Assembly (NCBI RefSeq): GCF_003123725.1
Contig: NZ_QETA01000003.1
Coordinates: 248,001 to 312,000 of the forward strand
From: Corticimicrobacter populi
GTDB taxonomy: Bacteria > Pseudomonadota > Gammaproteobacteria > Burkholderiales > Burkholderiaceae_B
Length of the DNA stretch: 64,000 nucleotides
Reading direction: 5' to 3'
Both the position numbers and the translations under genes were made by a program. Every line of letters starts with the position of its first letter. The stretch's first letter is position 1. The notes under the pieces were generated by a model. That model was not told the DNA's origin and did not search any database. It worked only from the letters and a program-made list of their open reading frames with translations. Positions 21,717 through 30,515 of this stretch are shown here, one piece after another.

Positions 21717-21808
21717 TTTTTGGCCTTGGTATAAGATTTTTCCCCAGGCAAGCGACGTCTGGCCAAAACGATTCCAGCCAGGCGTCCCTGCACACACTCA
21801 GATTGCCG

Positions 21809-23473
21809 TCATCGTCCCAGCATCGGCAAGTTCAGCCCCTGTTCCCGGGCGCAATCTATGGCTTCCTGATAACCTGCATCGGCATGCCGCATCACACCCG
21901 TGCCTGGATCATTGGTCAGGACACGGGCAATCCGTGCGGCAGCCGCATCGGTTCCATCGCAGACGATGACCATCCCCGAATGCTGTGAGAACCCCATGCC
22001 AACGCCACCACCATGATGCAGGGAAACCCAGGTCGCACCGCCCGCCGTGTTCAGCAGAGCATTGAGCAAGGGCCAGTCCGACACCGCATCCGAGCCATCC
22101 TGCATCGCTTCGGTTTCCCGGTTGGGACTGGACACGGAGCCTGAATCCAGATGATCACGGCCGATCACGATGGGTGCTGACAACTCCCCGGAACGCACCA
22201 TCTCGTTGAATGCCAGACCCAATTTGGCGCGCAGGCCAAGTCCGACCCAGCAAATACGGGCAGGCAGCCCCTGGAAACTGATCCGCTCACGAGCCATGTC
22301 CAGCCAGCGGTGCAGGTGTGCATCATCGGGAATCAGTTCCTTGACCTTGGCATCCGTCCTGTAGATGTCCTGCGCATCGCCGGAAAGTGCGGCCCAGCGA
22401 AACGGACCGATACCCCGACAAAACAATGGGCGGATATAGGCCGGCACGAATCCCGGAAAGTCAAAGGCATTGGCAACGCCTTCCTCCTTGGCCATCTGCC
22501 GGATGTTATTGCCATAGTCGAACGTGGGAATGCCCTGCTTCTGAAAATCCAGCATGGCTTGCACGTGCACCGCCATCGACTGGCGGGCAGCCCTGGCGAC
22601 TGCAGCAGGCTCGCTCACGGCGCGCTCGCGATATTGCGCCCAGGTCCAGCCAGCAGGCAGATAGCCGTTGAGCGGATCATGGGCACTGGTCTGGTCGGTC
22701 ACCATATCCGGACGTACTCCCCGACGCACCAGTTCCGGCAGGATTTCGGCAGCATTGCCATGCAAGGCGATCGACACGGCCTTGCCTTCCTCCGTATAGC
22801 GCTTGATGCGTGCCAGGGCGTCATCGAGGTCACTGGCCTGCTCATCGACATAGCGTGTCTTGAGCCGGAAATCGATACGGCTCTGCTGGCACTCGATATT
22901 CAGAGAGCACGCCCCTGCCAGGGTTGCAGCCAGGGGTTGTGCGCCTCCCATCCCACCCAGCCCGGCAGTCAACACCCAGCGTCCAGTCAGATCGCCACCA
23001 TAATGCTGGCGTCCTGCCTCGACAAATGTTTCGTAAGTGCCCTGCACAATCCCCTGACTGCCGATGTAAATCCAACTGCCTGCGGTCATTTGCCCATACA
23101 TGGCCAGACCCTTGGCATCAAGCTCATTGAAATGCTCCCAGGTCGCCCAATGCGGCACCAGATTGGAGTTGGCAATCAGCACACGCGGCGCATCGGCATG
23201 CGTCTTGAACACGCCCACGGGCTTGCCGGACTGTACCAGCAGCGTTTCATCATCATTGAGTTCTTTCAGTGTCTCTACGATACGGTCGTAGCATTCCCAG
23301 TTTCTGGCCGCACGCCCGATACCACCATAGACCACCAGCTCCTTCGGGTTTTCGGCCACTTCCGGGTCCAGGTTGTTCATCAGCATGCGCAGCGGCGCTT
23401 CAGTCAGCCAGCTTTTCGCGTTGAGTTTGCTGCCTCGCGGCGCACGTATTTCAATGTCACGGAACTTGGTCAT
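21809..23473 (-). CDS. hutU: Urocanate hydratase
   Basis: Urocanase converts urocanate and water to 4-imidazolone-5-propionate, using tightly bound NAD+ as an electrophile. The 554-residue protein matches the usual length. It shows [10 protein letters not shown] at 171-180, YGNNIRQ at 320-326, and [10 protein letters not shown] near 351-360. The ATG at 23473 is preceded by AAGGAG with six bases between. It lies between hutG (140-bp gap) and the permease gene (92-bp gap) on the minus strand. No residue that I know to be essential is missing, so unlike the hutH homologue this enzyme looks fully functional. Confidence 0.97.
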   Translation of the reverse strand: MTKFRDIEIRAPRGSKLNAKSWLTEAPLRMLMNNLDPEVAENPKELVVYGGIGRAARNWECYDRIVETLKELNDDETLLVQSGKPVGVFKTHADAPRVLIANSNLVPHWATWEHFNELDAKGLAMYGQMTAGSWIYIGSQGIVQGTYETFVEAGRQHYGGDLTGRWVLTAGLGGMGGAQPLAATLAGACSLNIECQQSRIDFRLKTRYVDEQASDLDDALARIKRYTEEGKAVSIALHGNAAEILPELVRRGVRPDMVTDQTSAHDPLNGYLPAGWTWAQYRERAVSEPAAVARAARQSMAVHVQAMLDFQKQGIPTFDYGNNIRQMAKEEGVANAFDFPGFVPAYIRPLFCRGIGPFRWAALSGDAQDIYRTDAKVKELIPDDAHLHRWLDMARERISFQGLPARICWVGLGLRAKLGLAFNEMVRSGELSAPIVIGRDHLDSGSVSSPNRETEAMQDGSDAVSDWPLLNALLNTAGGATWVSLHHGGGVGMGFSQHSGMVIVCDGTDAAAARIARVLTNDPGTGVMRHADAGYQEAIDCAREQGLNLPMLGR

Positions 23474-23613
23474 GACAGACTCCTTGATGGGTAAAAAGAA
23501 AAATCGGAAAAAAAACAGGCCACCGGGCTGGCTATGCTGTGCAGTCTTGGAAGACACAGAGCACCTGCCCGAGCAACAAGCGATCAGGCACCCGCACGAT
23601 TTGATCGGGCATA

Positions 23614-24537
23614 TCAGGACATCAGGGACAAGCGGTGAATCAGCCGTGCTGCCGTGCGGGCCGTTCTGCCATCAATGTCATGACTCGGATTCAGTTCGGC
23701 CAGATCAATCACCCGCAATTTGCCGCTCTTGCAGAGCCGGGCCAGCAGCGGTTCCAGCAAGGGCAGGCTGACGCCATGTGCAGCCGGCGCGCTGACACCA
23801 GGTGCCTCTGCGGCTGGCAACACATCAATATCCAGTGTCAGGTACAGCACATCGCATTCCGCCACAAAGGCATCCAGCTCCGTTGCAATCTGCGGGAGTG
23901 TCGACTCGCGGATTTCATGGTCTTCCCGTACCCAAACCCCCAGCGCTGCAGCCCGGGCAAAAAGCGCCTGGGTATTGCTGGCACGACTGATACCCAGGCA
24001 GGCATAGTGAAAAGGCCAGCCACGCATCGTGCACTGTGCTGCAATCTGGGCAAAGGGCGTTCCCGACGAAGGACCGTTCGCAGGATCCCGCAGATCGAAA
24101 TGAGCATCAAAGTTCACAATGCCGATGCGTGGCACAACGCCGCCACTTCCCATATATGTCGCCAGGCCAGTCCAACTGCCATAGGCCACCTCATGGCCCC
24201 CGCCCAGCACAATCGGCTGATGCCCCTCGGCAAGCACCTCGCTGACTCGCACTGCCAGGCGTGCCTGGGCAGACTCCAGATCGCCATCCGGGCACGTGAT
24301 GTCACCCGCATCGTAGACAGGCCGCTGCTGGTGCCAGGCGAGGCTGGCCAACGCCTTGCGGATGGCCAGCGGCCCGGCCGCAGCGCCAACGCGGCCCTTA
24401 TTGCGCAGGACACCCTCATCGCAGGCGAATCCCACCAGCACCACGCCTGGCACACTGCCCGCACGCCAGGGCAGGATACGCTGGTGCCAACGCGCACTAT
24501 CGGGCTCCGGGTCCACACGCCCCTGCCAGCTCGCCAT
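23614..24537 (-). CDS. hutG: Formimidoylglutamase (ureohydrolase family)
   Basis: This enzyme hydrolyses N-formimidoyl-L-glutamate to glutamate and formamide, the last step of the short hut route. The 307-residue protein is an arginase-family member with the binuclear manganese ligands in GGGHE (112-116), NFDAHFD (142-148) and TLDIDVLP (234-241), and the hut-type ending [11 protein letters not shown]. The start at 24537 (MASWQGRV) is preceded by AAGGA seven bases upstream and matches my memory of Pseudomonas HutG; an ATG at 24558, overlapping hutI, is possible. The type of enzyme implies the one-step route rather than hutF plus formylglutamate deformylase. Confidence 0.92.
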   Translation of the reverse strand: MASWQGRVDPEPDSARWHQRILPWRAGSVPGVVLVGFACDEGVLRNKGRVGAAAGPLAIRKALASLAWHQQRPVYDAGDITCPDGDLESAQARLAVRVSEVLAEGHQPIVLGGGHEVAYGSWTGLATYMGSGGVVPRIGIVNFDAHFDLRDPANGPSSGTPFAQIAAQCTMRGWPFHYACLGISRASNTQALFARAAALGVWVREDHEIRESTLPQIATELDAFVAECDVLYLTLDIDVLPAAEAPGVSAPAAHGVSLPLLEPLLARLCKSGKLRVIDLAELNPSHDIDGRTARTAARLIHRLSLMS

Positions 24538-24547
24538 TGAGATTTCC

Positions 24548-25780
24548 TTATCGGACATTCTGTACAACTCCCCCAAAGACACGCTGACGCAAACGCCCGG
24601 CCTGGATGGCATAAGCCAGCTCCGCAGGCTGATTGATATCCCATATGCACAGGTCGGCGGGTGCTCCCGGCACAATATGCCCCAGCTCAGGGTGGCCGAT
24701 CGCCTGGGCGGCATGCCGCGTCATGCCAGCCAGCGCCTCACGCGGTGTCAAGCGGAACAGGGTGCAGGCCATATTGAGCATCAGAGTCGGCATGCAAATC
24801 GGCGATGTGCCCGGATTGGCATCTGTCGCCACAGCCATCGGCACACCATGCCGACGCAAGGCATCGATGGGCGGCAGCGTCGTTTCGCGCAACACATGGA
24901 AGGCACCCGGCAACAAAACGGCCACCGTGCCCGCCTCTGCCATGGCTTGGACACCCGCCTCATCGAGATACTCGACATGATCCGCCGACAGGGCACCATA
25001 CCGGGCTGCCAATGCACTCCCGCCCAGGTTCGACAACTGCTCGGCATGTATCTTGATGGCCAGCCCTTCCTGAATAGCCGCCTGAAAAATGCGTTCGCAC
25101 TGGGCAGGGGAAAATCCGATGCCTTCGCAAAACACATCGACAGCATCCGCCAATTGCTGCCGGGCAGCCAACGGAATCATTTCTCGGCACACCAGATCGA
25201 CATAGCCATCACTGTCTTTGGCATATTCGGGCGGCAATGCATGTGCCCCAAGCAGGGTTGTCGTGATCCTGACCGGTCGCAACTGACCCAATCGACGCGC
25301 GACCCGCAGCATCTTCAACTCGTCAGCGACAGTCAAGCCGTAACCGGACTTGATTTCAACCGTCGTCACCCCATCCGCCAGCAGGGCATCCAGACGTGGC
25401 AGACTGCTCTTGATCAGATCTTCTTCACTGGCATTGCGAGTCGCCCGTACCGTGCTCAGGATGCCGCCACCTGCCCTGGCGATCTCTTCGTAGCTCACCC
25501 CTTCCAGGCGCTGTTCGAATTCGCCGGCTCGGTCGCCAGCGTAAATGAGGTGCGTATGACAATCGACGAGACCGGGTGTCATGACACCGCCGCGACCCGC
25601 CTCGTGGGCACCTTGCGCCATGGACGATACGAACTCGTGCTCGGGCCACAGCCCCGCCACGATTCCCTGTTCTGCCAATACCGCCATGGGCTCTGACCAT
25701 TGCCGATATCCGTCAAAAAGAATGACATCGCGCCATAGCTGCCGCACTGCTGGAAGAGTTTGCATCACACCGTGTCCCAT
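24548..25780 (-). CDS. hutI: Imidazolonepropionase
   Basis: HutI opens the imidazolone ring of 4-imidazolone-5-propionate to give N-formimidoylglutamate. The protein (410 residues from this start) is an amidohydrolase with the metal-binding [12 protein letters not shown] near 73-83, the substrate segment [17 protein letters not shown], and [12 protein letters not shown]. It is the first gene of the minus-strand hut operon. The ATG at 25780 lies two bases from a perfect palindrome and would leave a leader of only about ten bases; the next ATG at 25765 (MQTLP) would leave about 25, so it may be the real start. Confidence 0.95.
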   Translation of the reverse strand: MGHGVMQTLPAVRQLWRDVILFDGYRQWSEPMAVLAEQGIVAGLWPEHEFVSSMAQGAHEAGRGGVMTPGLVDCHTHLIYAGDRAGEFEQRLEGVSYEEIARAGGGILSTVRATRNASEEDLIKSSLPRLDALLADGVTTVEIKSGYGLTVADELKMLRVARRLGQLRPVRITTTLLGAHALPPEYAKDSDGYVDLVCREMIPLAARQQLADAVDVFCEGIGFSPAQCERIFQAAIQEGLAIKIHAEQLSNLGGSALAARYGALSADHVEYLDEAGVQAMAEAGTVAVLLPGAFHVLRETTLPPIDALRRHGVPMAVATDANPGTSPICMPTLMLNMACTLFRLTPREALAGMTRHAAQAIGHPELGHIVPGAPADLCIWDINQPAELAYAIQAGRLRQRVFGGVVQNVR

Positions 25781-25782
25781 TC

Positions 25783-25800
25783 ATATTGTATATACAATAT
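25783..25800. promoter_or_regulatory. Perfect 18-bp palindrome, probable HutC operator 1
   Basis: ATATTGTATATACAATAT is a perfect 18-bp inverted repeat sharing the core TGTATATACA with a second site at 25897. HutC regulators of the GntR family are known to bind TGTA-N2-TACA palindromes in hut promoters. It overlaps the predicted -10 of the hutI promoter and ends two bases before the hutI ATG, so binding would block transcription. Confidence 0.8.
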
Positions 25801-25825
25801 AAAAGCCCAACGTTTTCCCAGTCAA
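25796..25825 (-). promoter_or_regulatory. Predicted sigma-70 promoter of the hutI operon
   Basis: On the minus strand TTGACT (25825-25820) is followed, after a 17-18-base spacer, by TTATAT or TATATT (about 25802-25796). The -35 matches the consensus at five of six positions. The -10 overlaps the operator palindrome. Predicted transcription would start near 25790. Confidence 0.6.
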
Positions 25826-25896
25826 CACCAAACAAATCAGTACAAACCCTTATACGAAAACCATTTCAGGCAGGTTGGCGCAACCTTACAATCCAA

Positions 25897-25914
25897 TTAA
25901 TGTATATACATTAA
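25897..25914. promoter_or_regulatory. Perfect 18-bp palindrome, probable HutC operator 2
   Basis: TTAATGTATATACATTAA is a perfect 18-bp inverted repeat with the same TGTATATACA core as operator 1, 17 bases before the hutD ATG. A -10-like TACAAT at 25887-25892 would put the hutD transcription start inside the palindrome. The two sites are 114 bp apart centre to centre, so each divergent promoter appears to have its own operator. Confidence 0.75.
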
Positions 25915-25931
25915 GAGCACAGACCCACATC

Positions 25932-26516
25932 ATGCATGCTGAACACCTTGACCTCGCCACACTCGCGACCCATCCATGGAAAAACGGTCTTGGCAGCACC
26001 CAGCAGTTGGCGATATACCCTTGCGATGCCAGCCTCGAAGATTTTGGCTGGCGTATCAGTTGCGCACAGGTCACGCATCCCGGGCCTTTTTCAGCCTTTC
26101 CTGGAGTCGACCGCAGTCTGGCGGTCCTGTCTGGAGATGGCATGGAGTTGTACGATGCCCAGAAAAAAATAACGCTGCGCCCCTGCTCTTCCCCCGCCTC
26201 CTTTCCAGGCGAAGTCCCCATACGGGCCAGCCTGGTGGGCAGCAAGATCACGGATTTCAATCTGATGACACGCCGAGGACTGTTCAGCCATACCCTGCAG
26301 CACAGACACCTGGCAGGACAGGAGCAGATCGCACCTCTGGCCGACAATCTGCTCATCTGGTGCAATACAGGTACGCTTGACTACAACACGATGGATGGCA
26401 GCCTGAGTGGCTCGCTGCGCACAGACCAGGGCCTGCTGGTCACAAACCTGGCGACTCCGCTCAAACTGCGCGCGACCCATGCATGCCTGTATATCGCGGA
26501 GATCCATGCATCTTGA
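25932..26516 (+). CDS. hutD: HutD family protein
   Basis: This 194-residue cytoplasmic protein belongs to the HutD family, a two-domain cupin-like fold found with hut genes. It has the family N-terminus with WKNG (16-19), FGWRISCA, GPFSAFPGVDRSL, and the later domain ending in LYIAEI. Work in Pseudomonas fluorescens proposed that HutD limits the upper level of hut expression, perhaps by binding an intermediate; its exact function is unsettled. It is transcribed away from hutI under its own operator-bearing promoter. The ATG at 25932 lies just downstream of the palindrome; an upstream in-frame ATG at 25875 would lie before it and is unlikely. Confidence 0.87.
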   Translation: MHAEHLDLATLATHPWKNGLGSTQQLAIYPCDASLEDFGWRISCAQVTHPGPFSAFPGVDRSLAVLSGDGMELYDAQKKITLRPCSSPASFPGEVPIRASLVGSKITDFNLMTRRGLFSHTLQHRHLAGQEQIAPLADNLLIWCNTGTLDYNTMDGSLSGSLRTDQGLLVTNLATPLKLRATHACLYIAEIHAS

Positions 26517-26547
26517 TGCAAGACGATCTCCACCGGGACCTGCCGCC

Positions 26548-27375
26548 TTATCGGCTGGCCAATCTCGGCAACACCCTGCAAGCCGCTGCAGTCGTCGCCC
26601 CCCGGATCGTCTCCACCGACACCTGCCGCAACACCGCCAGTGCCTGAGCAATGCCGGCCAGCTCGGCTGGCGCATTGCGCTGCAATCCAGCGGCCACAGC
26701 ACCCGCCTGATCCCGTCCCAGCCAGGCTGGCGGAATATCCGGTGCATCGGTTTCCAGCACCAGGTGTGCCAGATCGATCTGGGCGGCATGACGGCGGATG
26801 CGCAGAGCCCGCTCAAAAGTCATCGCCCCGCCTATCCCCAGCGCGCAGCCCTGTTCGATAAAGGCACGGGCCTGCTGCTCGCTGCCGTTGAAGGCATGAG
26901 CAATGCCGCCACGCAGCCCCGTCGTCTGCCGCAGGTACTTGAGCACGCTGTCCTGGGACCGGCGTACATGCAGCAGGACCGGCAGACCAAACTCGGCGGC
27001 CATTTTCAACTGGGCTTTCAGGAAATGTTCCTGACGTGCACGGGCCGCACCGACCGCAATGTCCGCCACGAAAAAATCCAGCCCGATCTCGCCAATCGCC
27101 ACGAAGCGGGGATCGTCCATGGACTGCATGATGGCCTGACGCAATACCATCAGGTCGGCATCTTCGCTGCGATGCACATATAGCGGGTGAATGCCCAGCG
27201 CATAGGCACCACCGGGCCACGCATGGGCCACATTGCGCACCGTCTCGAAATTGAACCTGGCCACGGCGGGAATCACGATGCGATCCACGCCCGCCTGCAG
27301 GCTCTGCTGGATCAGCACCGCACGGTCCGTATCGAACTCCGGCGCATCGAGGTGGCAGTGCGTATCTATCAGCAT
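26548..27375 (-). CDS. tatD: TatD-family metal-dependent deoxyribonuclease
   Basis: This 275-residue TIM-barrel hydrolase has the TatD signatures: THCHLD at residues 5-10 (first metal-binding HxH), AIGEIGLDFF, PVLLHVRRS and the final metal aspartate in LVLETDAPDIPP. TatD proteins are 3'-5' DNases, with roles in repair proposed in E. coli. The gene is on the minus strand downstream of lolC-lolD with a 70-bp gap. It could equally be called YcfH/YjjV-like, because the subgroup is not clear from motifs alone. Confidence 0.92.
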   Translation of the reverse strand: MLIDTHCHLDAPEFDTDRAVLIQQSLQAGVDRIVIPAVARFNFETVRNVAHAWPGGAYALGIHPLYVHRSEDADLMVLRQAIMQSMDDPRFVAIGEIGLDFFVADIAVGAARARQEHFLKAQLKMAAEFGLPVLLHVRRSQDSVLKYLRQTTGLRGGIAHAFNGSEQQARAFIEQGCALGIGGAMTFERALRIRRHAAQIDLAHLVLETDAPDIPPAWLGRDQAGAVAAGLQRNAPAELAGIAQALAVLRQVSVETIRGATTAAACRVLPRLASR

Positions 27376-27445
27376 CCGTACAGTCCAGTCATGGCGCGGC
27401 AGAGCGCCTGTGCAAGCGAATCCACCTGTATGCCAGGCCTGTATT

Positions 27446-28180
27446 TCAGGCCTGCTCTGCCTCGAGACGTCCCTCGCTCATGACCAGGCGACGGTCGGCA
27501 CGCGACGCCAGCTCCGGGTCGTGGGTCACGATGATGAACGCCGTGCCCGATTCCCGGTTGAGGCGTTCCAGCAGATCGAACATGGCATGGGCCGTATGAC
27601 GGTCCAGATTGCCGGTCGGCTCGTCGGCCAGCACGCAGGCAGGTCGCGTCACCAGCGCCCGTGCCAGCGCCACACGCTGACGTTCACCCCCCGACAACTG
27701 GCCCGGATAGTGTTCGGCACGCGCTGCCAGCCCGACCTGCTCCAGCACCGCCAGCGCCTGTGCCCGCGCCTCATGGCGCGGCATGCGGCGCACGATCAGC
27801 GGCATGGCCACGTTCTCGACAGCGGAGAATTCGTTGAGCAGGTGATGGAACTGGTAGACAAAACCCAGGCTGCGGTTGCGCAAAGCGCTGCGCTGCGACT
27901 CGGACAGCCCCATGCCCGCCACTCCGGCAACTTCGACACGGCCGCTGTCGGCCGCGTCAAGCAACCCCAGGATATGCAGCAGTGTGCTCTTGCCAGACCC
28001 GGATGCTCCGATGATCGCAACCATCTCACCGGCCGCGACACTGAGATTGACGTGATCCAGCACCTGGATGCGGACCGGCCCCTCATCGTAGGCCTTGCAG
28101 ACATCGACGGCACGCAGGGCCACGGGCAACTGTCCGCCTGCCTGGGTGGACGAGGCAATGGAAACGGAACGATCAGTCAT
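27446..28180 (-). CDS. lolD: Lipoprotein-releasing ABC transporter ATP-binding protein
   Basis: LolD powers release of outer-membrane lipoproteins from the inner membrane to LolA. The 244-residue ABC ATPase has Walker A GASGSGKST (58-66), the Q-loop Gln109, the signature LSGGERQRVALARAL (161-175) and Walker B VLADEPTGNLD (182-192). The ATG at 28180 overlaps the last eight bases of lolC, which indicates translational coupling. Upstream in-frame ATG codons are inside lolC and are rejected. Confidence 0.96.
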   Translation of the reverse strand: MTDRSVSIASSTQAGGQLPVALRAVDVCKAYDEGPVRIQVLDHVNLSVAAGEMVAIIGASGSGKSTLLHILGLLDAADSGRVEVAGVAGMGLSESQRSALRNRSLGFVYQFHHLLNEFSAVENVAMPLIVRRMPRHEARAQALAVLEQVGLAARAEHYPGQLSGGERQRVALARALVTRPACVLADEPTGNLDRHTAHAMFDLLERLNRESGTAFIIVTHDPELASRADRRLVMSEGRLEAEQA

Positions 28181-29453
28181 GGCGCAGCACGCTCGCAGGT
28201 TGCAGGCGCGAGGCGCGCCAGCTCGGATACAGGGTTGCCACGAAAGACAGCAGCAGGGACACGCCACCGATCATCAGGATATCGGGCGCTCTCGGATCGG
28301 ACGGCAATTGATTGATGAAATAGATCTGCTGCGGAATGAAATGCACGCCCAGCAGCCGCTCAATGGCAGGCACGATAACATCGACATTGAGGGCCACCAG
28401 CGTACCGCCGGCCACGCCCAGCACGGTACCGACAATGCCGATCAGCGCCCCCTGCACCAGGAAGATGCGCGCCACCGACGCCGGGCTGGCACCCAGGGTA
28501 CGCAGAATGGCAATGTCCGAACGCTTGTCCTTGACCGTCATGACCAGAGAAGAAAGCAGATTGAAGGCAGCCACGGCCACAATCAGCGCCAGGATCAGGA
28601 ACATCATGCGCTTTTCGGTCTGAACCGCTGCGAACCAGGCCCGGTTGTTCTGTGACCAGTCCAGCGCCAGGACGTCCGGCGGCAGGACGGCCGGCAACTG
28701 TGCTGCCACGCGTGGTGCCTGCTGCATGTCCGAGATGCGCAGTCGCGCCCCGGCCACCGCCCCCTGGCGAAATACCCGCGCCGCATCCTCGACCTGCACA
28801 AAGGCAAAGGTCGAGTCGTATTCATAATGTCCGCTGGCGAACAAGCCCACCACGGTGAATTGACGCATGCGCGGCGTCATGCCGGCCGGACTGATGCTGC
28901 CTTCCGGTGCCATCAGCAGCAGCGTATCACCCACGCCGACGCCGATGGAACCTGCCAGTTCCTGCCCCAGCACAATCCCGAAGCCACCCGGCTTGAGGTT
29001 GGACAACTGCCCCTGCACCATCTGAGCGGGCAGATCGGAAACCCCGCCTTCATACTCTGCATCCACGCCGCGCACCTGCACGCCGCGCAGCGCCTGGCCC
29101 CGGGCCAGCATGGCCTGCGCGGCCACGAAGGGAGCCCCTTCCAGCACGGCAGGGTTCCGTTCGGCATCAGTCACCAGCTCGCGCCAGCGTGGCAGCGTCA
29201 CGGCAGGGCTGGCACCCGGCACGAACAGTTCGATATGGGGCAGCACCGACAGCATCCGGTCGCGCACTTCTTTCTGGAAGCCATTCATCACCGACAGCAC
29301 CACGATCAATGCCGCCACGCCCAGGCCGATGCCCGCCATGGAACTGACCGCAATGAACGACACAAAACGGTCGCGGCCGGCAGCACCGCGCCGTTTGAAG
29401 CGGCGCAGCCAGGCCATGCCCGAGTAGCGCGCACCTATCCAGAATTCATACAT
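28173..29453 (-). CDS. lolC: Lipoprotein-releasing system permease LolC/LolE
   Basis: This 426-residue inner-membrane protein has the LolC/E layout: one N-terminal helix (FVSFIAVSSMAGIGLGVAALIVVLS region), a large periplasmic MacB-like domain, and three C-terminal helices starting near MMFLILALIVAVAAFNLLSSL. There is only one permease gene beside lolD, as in many betaproteobacteria where a single LolC/E-type protein may form a homodimer. The ATG at 29453 gives the family start MYEFWIGARYSG. It is divergent from the RpfE-type gene. Confidence 0.93.
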   Translation of the reverse strand: MYEFWIGARYSGMAWLRRFKRRGAAGRDRFVSFIAVSSMAGIGLGVAALIVVLSVMNGFQKEVRDRMLSVLPHIELFVPGASPAVTLPRWRELVTDAERNPAVLEGAPFVAAQAMLARGQALRGVQVRGVDAEYEGGVSDLPAQMVQGQLSNLKPGGFGIVLGQELAGSIGVGVGDTLLLMAPEGSISPAGMTPRMRQFTVVGLFASGHYEYDSTFAFVQVEDAARVFRQGAVAGARLRISDMQQAPRVAAQLPAVLPPDVLALDWSQNNRAWFAAVQTEKRMMFLILALIVAVAAFNLLSSLVMTVKDKRSDIAILRTLGASPASVARIFLVQGALIGIVGTVLGVAGGTLVALNVDVIVPAIERLLGVHFIPQQIYFINQLPSDPRAPDILMIGGVSLLLSFVATLYPSWRASRLQPASVLRHD

Positions 29454-29543
29454 CGTCGATTCCAACCGTGTCCATGAACGTGTTTGACAATTGGGAGCGG
29501 GTCCAGCCGCCTGATTGCCTGCATCATAATCTACAATCCCCCC

Positions 29544-30515
29544 ATGCTGATCGTTCTGCCCGGCGCTTTGCCGTCCTCCCCTGTCTCCGCCTCCCTGGCT
29601 GCGCGACTGCCTTCCATCGCGCCCACGCTGGTTGCCTGGATGGCGCAATCGCGTCGCGAAATCCGGCCCTTCGATATCCGCCGCAATGGCTGCACGCCCT
29701 ACGAGGGCTGGCTGCTCGAGCAGGCCGGCTATGCTGCGCAGCCAGGGCAGCCCCTGGGCGCAGCCCTCGGCCCCTGGCGTCTGTCGCAGGCGCTGTCGGC
29801 CCTGCCCGAGAACCCGCCCGCTGACCGTCCGGTCTGGCTGGTCGACCTGGTGCATCTGGCGCTGGGCAGCGAAGGGGCCACCCTGCTGCCGCCCTCTGCC
29901 CTAGATCCCGGCCGTGAAGAAAGCACCGCATTGTTCGATGCCATCCACCCTTTGCTGGAGGGCGACGGTATCGAAGCACACATGCTGACACCGCAAACAT
30001 GGCAGATCCAGGTGCCCAAGGCCTGGAACTGTCAACACCTCGGCACGCCCGACATGCTGGCAGGTCAGCGCATGGACATTCTGTGTCCCCCACGCCAATT
30101 GCCCCAGCCCTGGCGACGCCTGCTCAATGAAATCCAGATGACCTGGCACGAGCATCCCGTCAACCTGGCACGCGCCGAGCGTGGCCAGACCGCACTCAAC
30201 AGCCTGTGGCTGTATGGCGGTACCCGTTATCAGTCAGGTAATACGCCGCCCCAGGCCGCCACCCTGTTCGAGGATCTGCTGCCCGCCTATACCCAGGGCG
30301 ACTGGAATACCTGGATCGGACAGCTGGAACAACTCGACCACCAACTGGCCCCCTTGAGTCAGGAACTGGATGCCGCATCCGGCCAGCCACTGACCCTGGT
30401 CCTGACAGGCAGTGACCGCATCGTCACCCTGAATCGCCCGGCCCGCCACGGCTGGCGCCGCTGGCTTCCCAAACCGAAACACGACTGGATTACCTGGTGG
30501 TCTCTCCCCGCTTGA
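29544..30515 (+). CDS. RpfE-type / phosphoglycerate-mutase-like protein of unknown function
   Basis: This 323-residue protein contains NSLWLYGGTRY (about 217-227), a motif seen in proteins annotated as RpfE-type regulators or as relatives of cofactor-independent phosphoglycerate mutase, which are commonly encoded next to recJ in Xanthomonas and betaproteobacteria. I see no catalytic Ser/metal motif that would support mutase activity. The start at 29544 (MLIVLPGALP) is preceded by -10-like CATAAT (29524) and TACAAT (29531). Its 3' end overlaps the start of recJ by 19 bases, so the two are translationally linked. Function is unknown. Confidence 0.75.
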   Translation: MLIVLPGALPSSPVSASLAARLPSIAPTLVAWMAQSRREIRPFDIRRNGCTPYEGWLLEQAGYAAQPGQPLGAALGPWRLSQALSALPENPPADRPVWLVDLVHLALGSEGATLLPPSALDPGREESTALFDAIHPLLEGDGIEAHMLTPQTWQIQVPKAWNCQHLGTPDMLAGQRMDILCPPRQLPQPWRRLLNEIQMTWHEHPVNLARAERGQTALNSLWLYGGTRYQSGNTPPQAATLFEDLLPAYTQGDWNTWIGQLEQLDHQLAPLSQELDAASGQPLTLVLTGSDRIVTLNRPARHGWRRWLPKPKHDWITWWSLPA

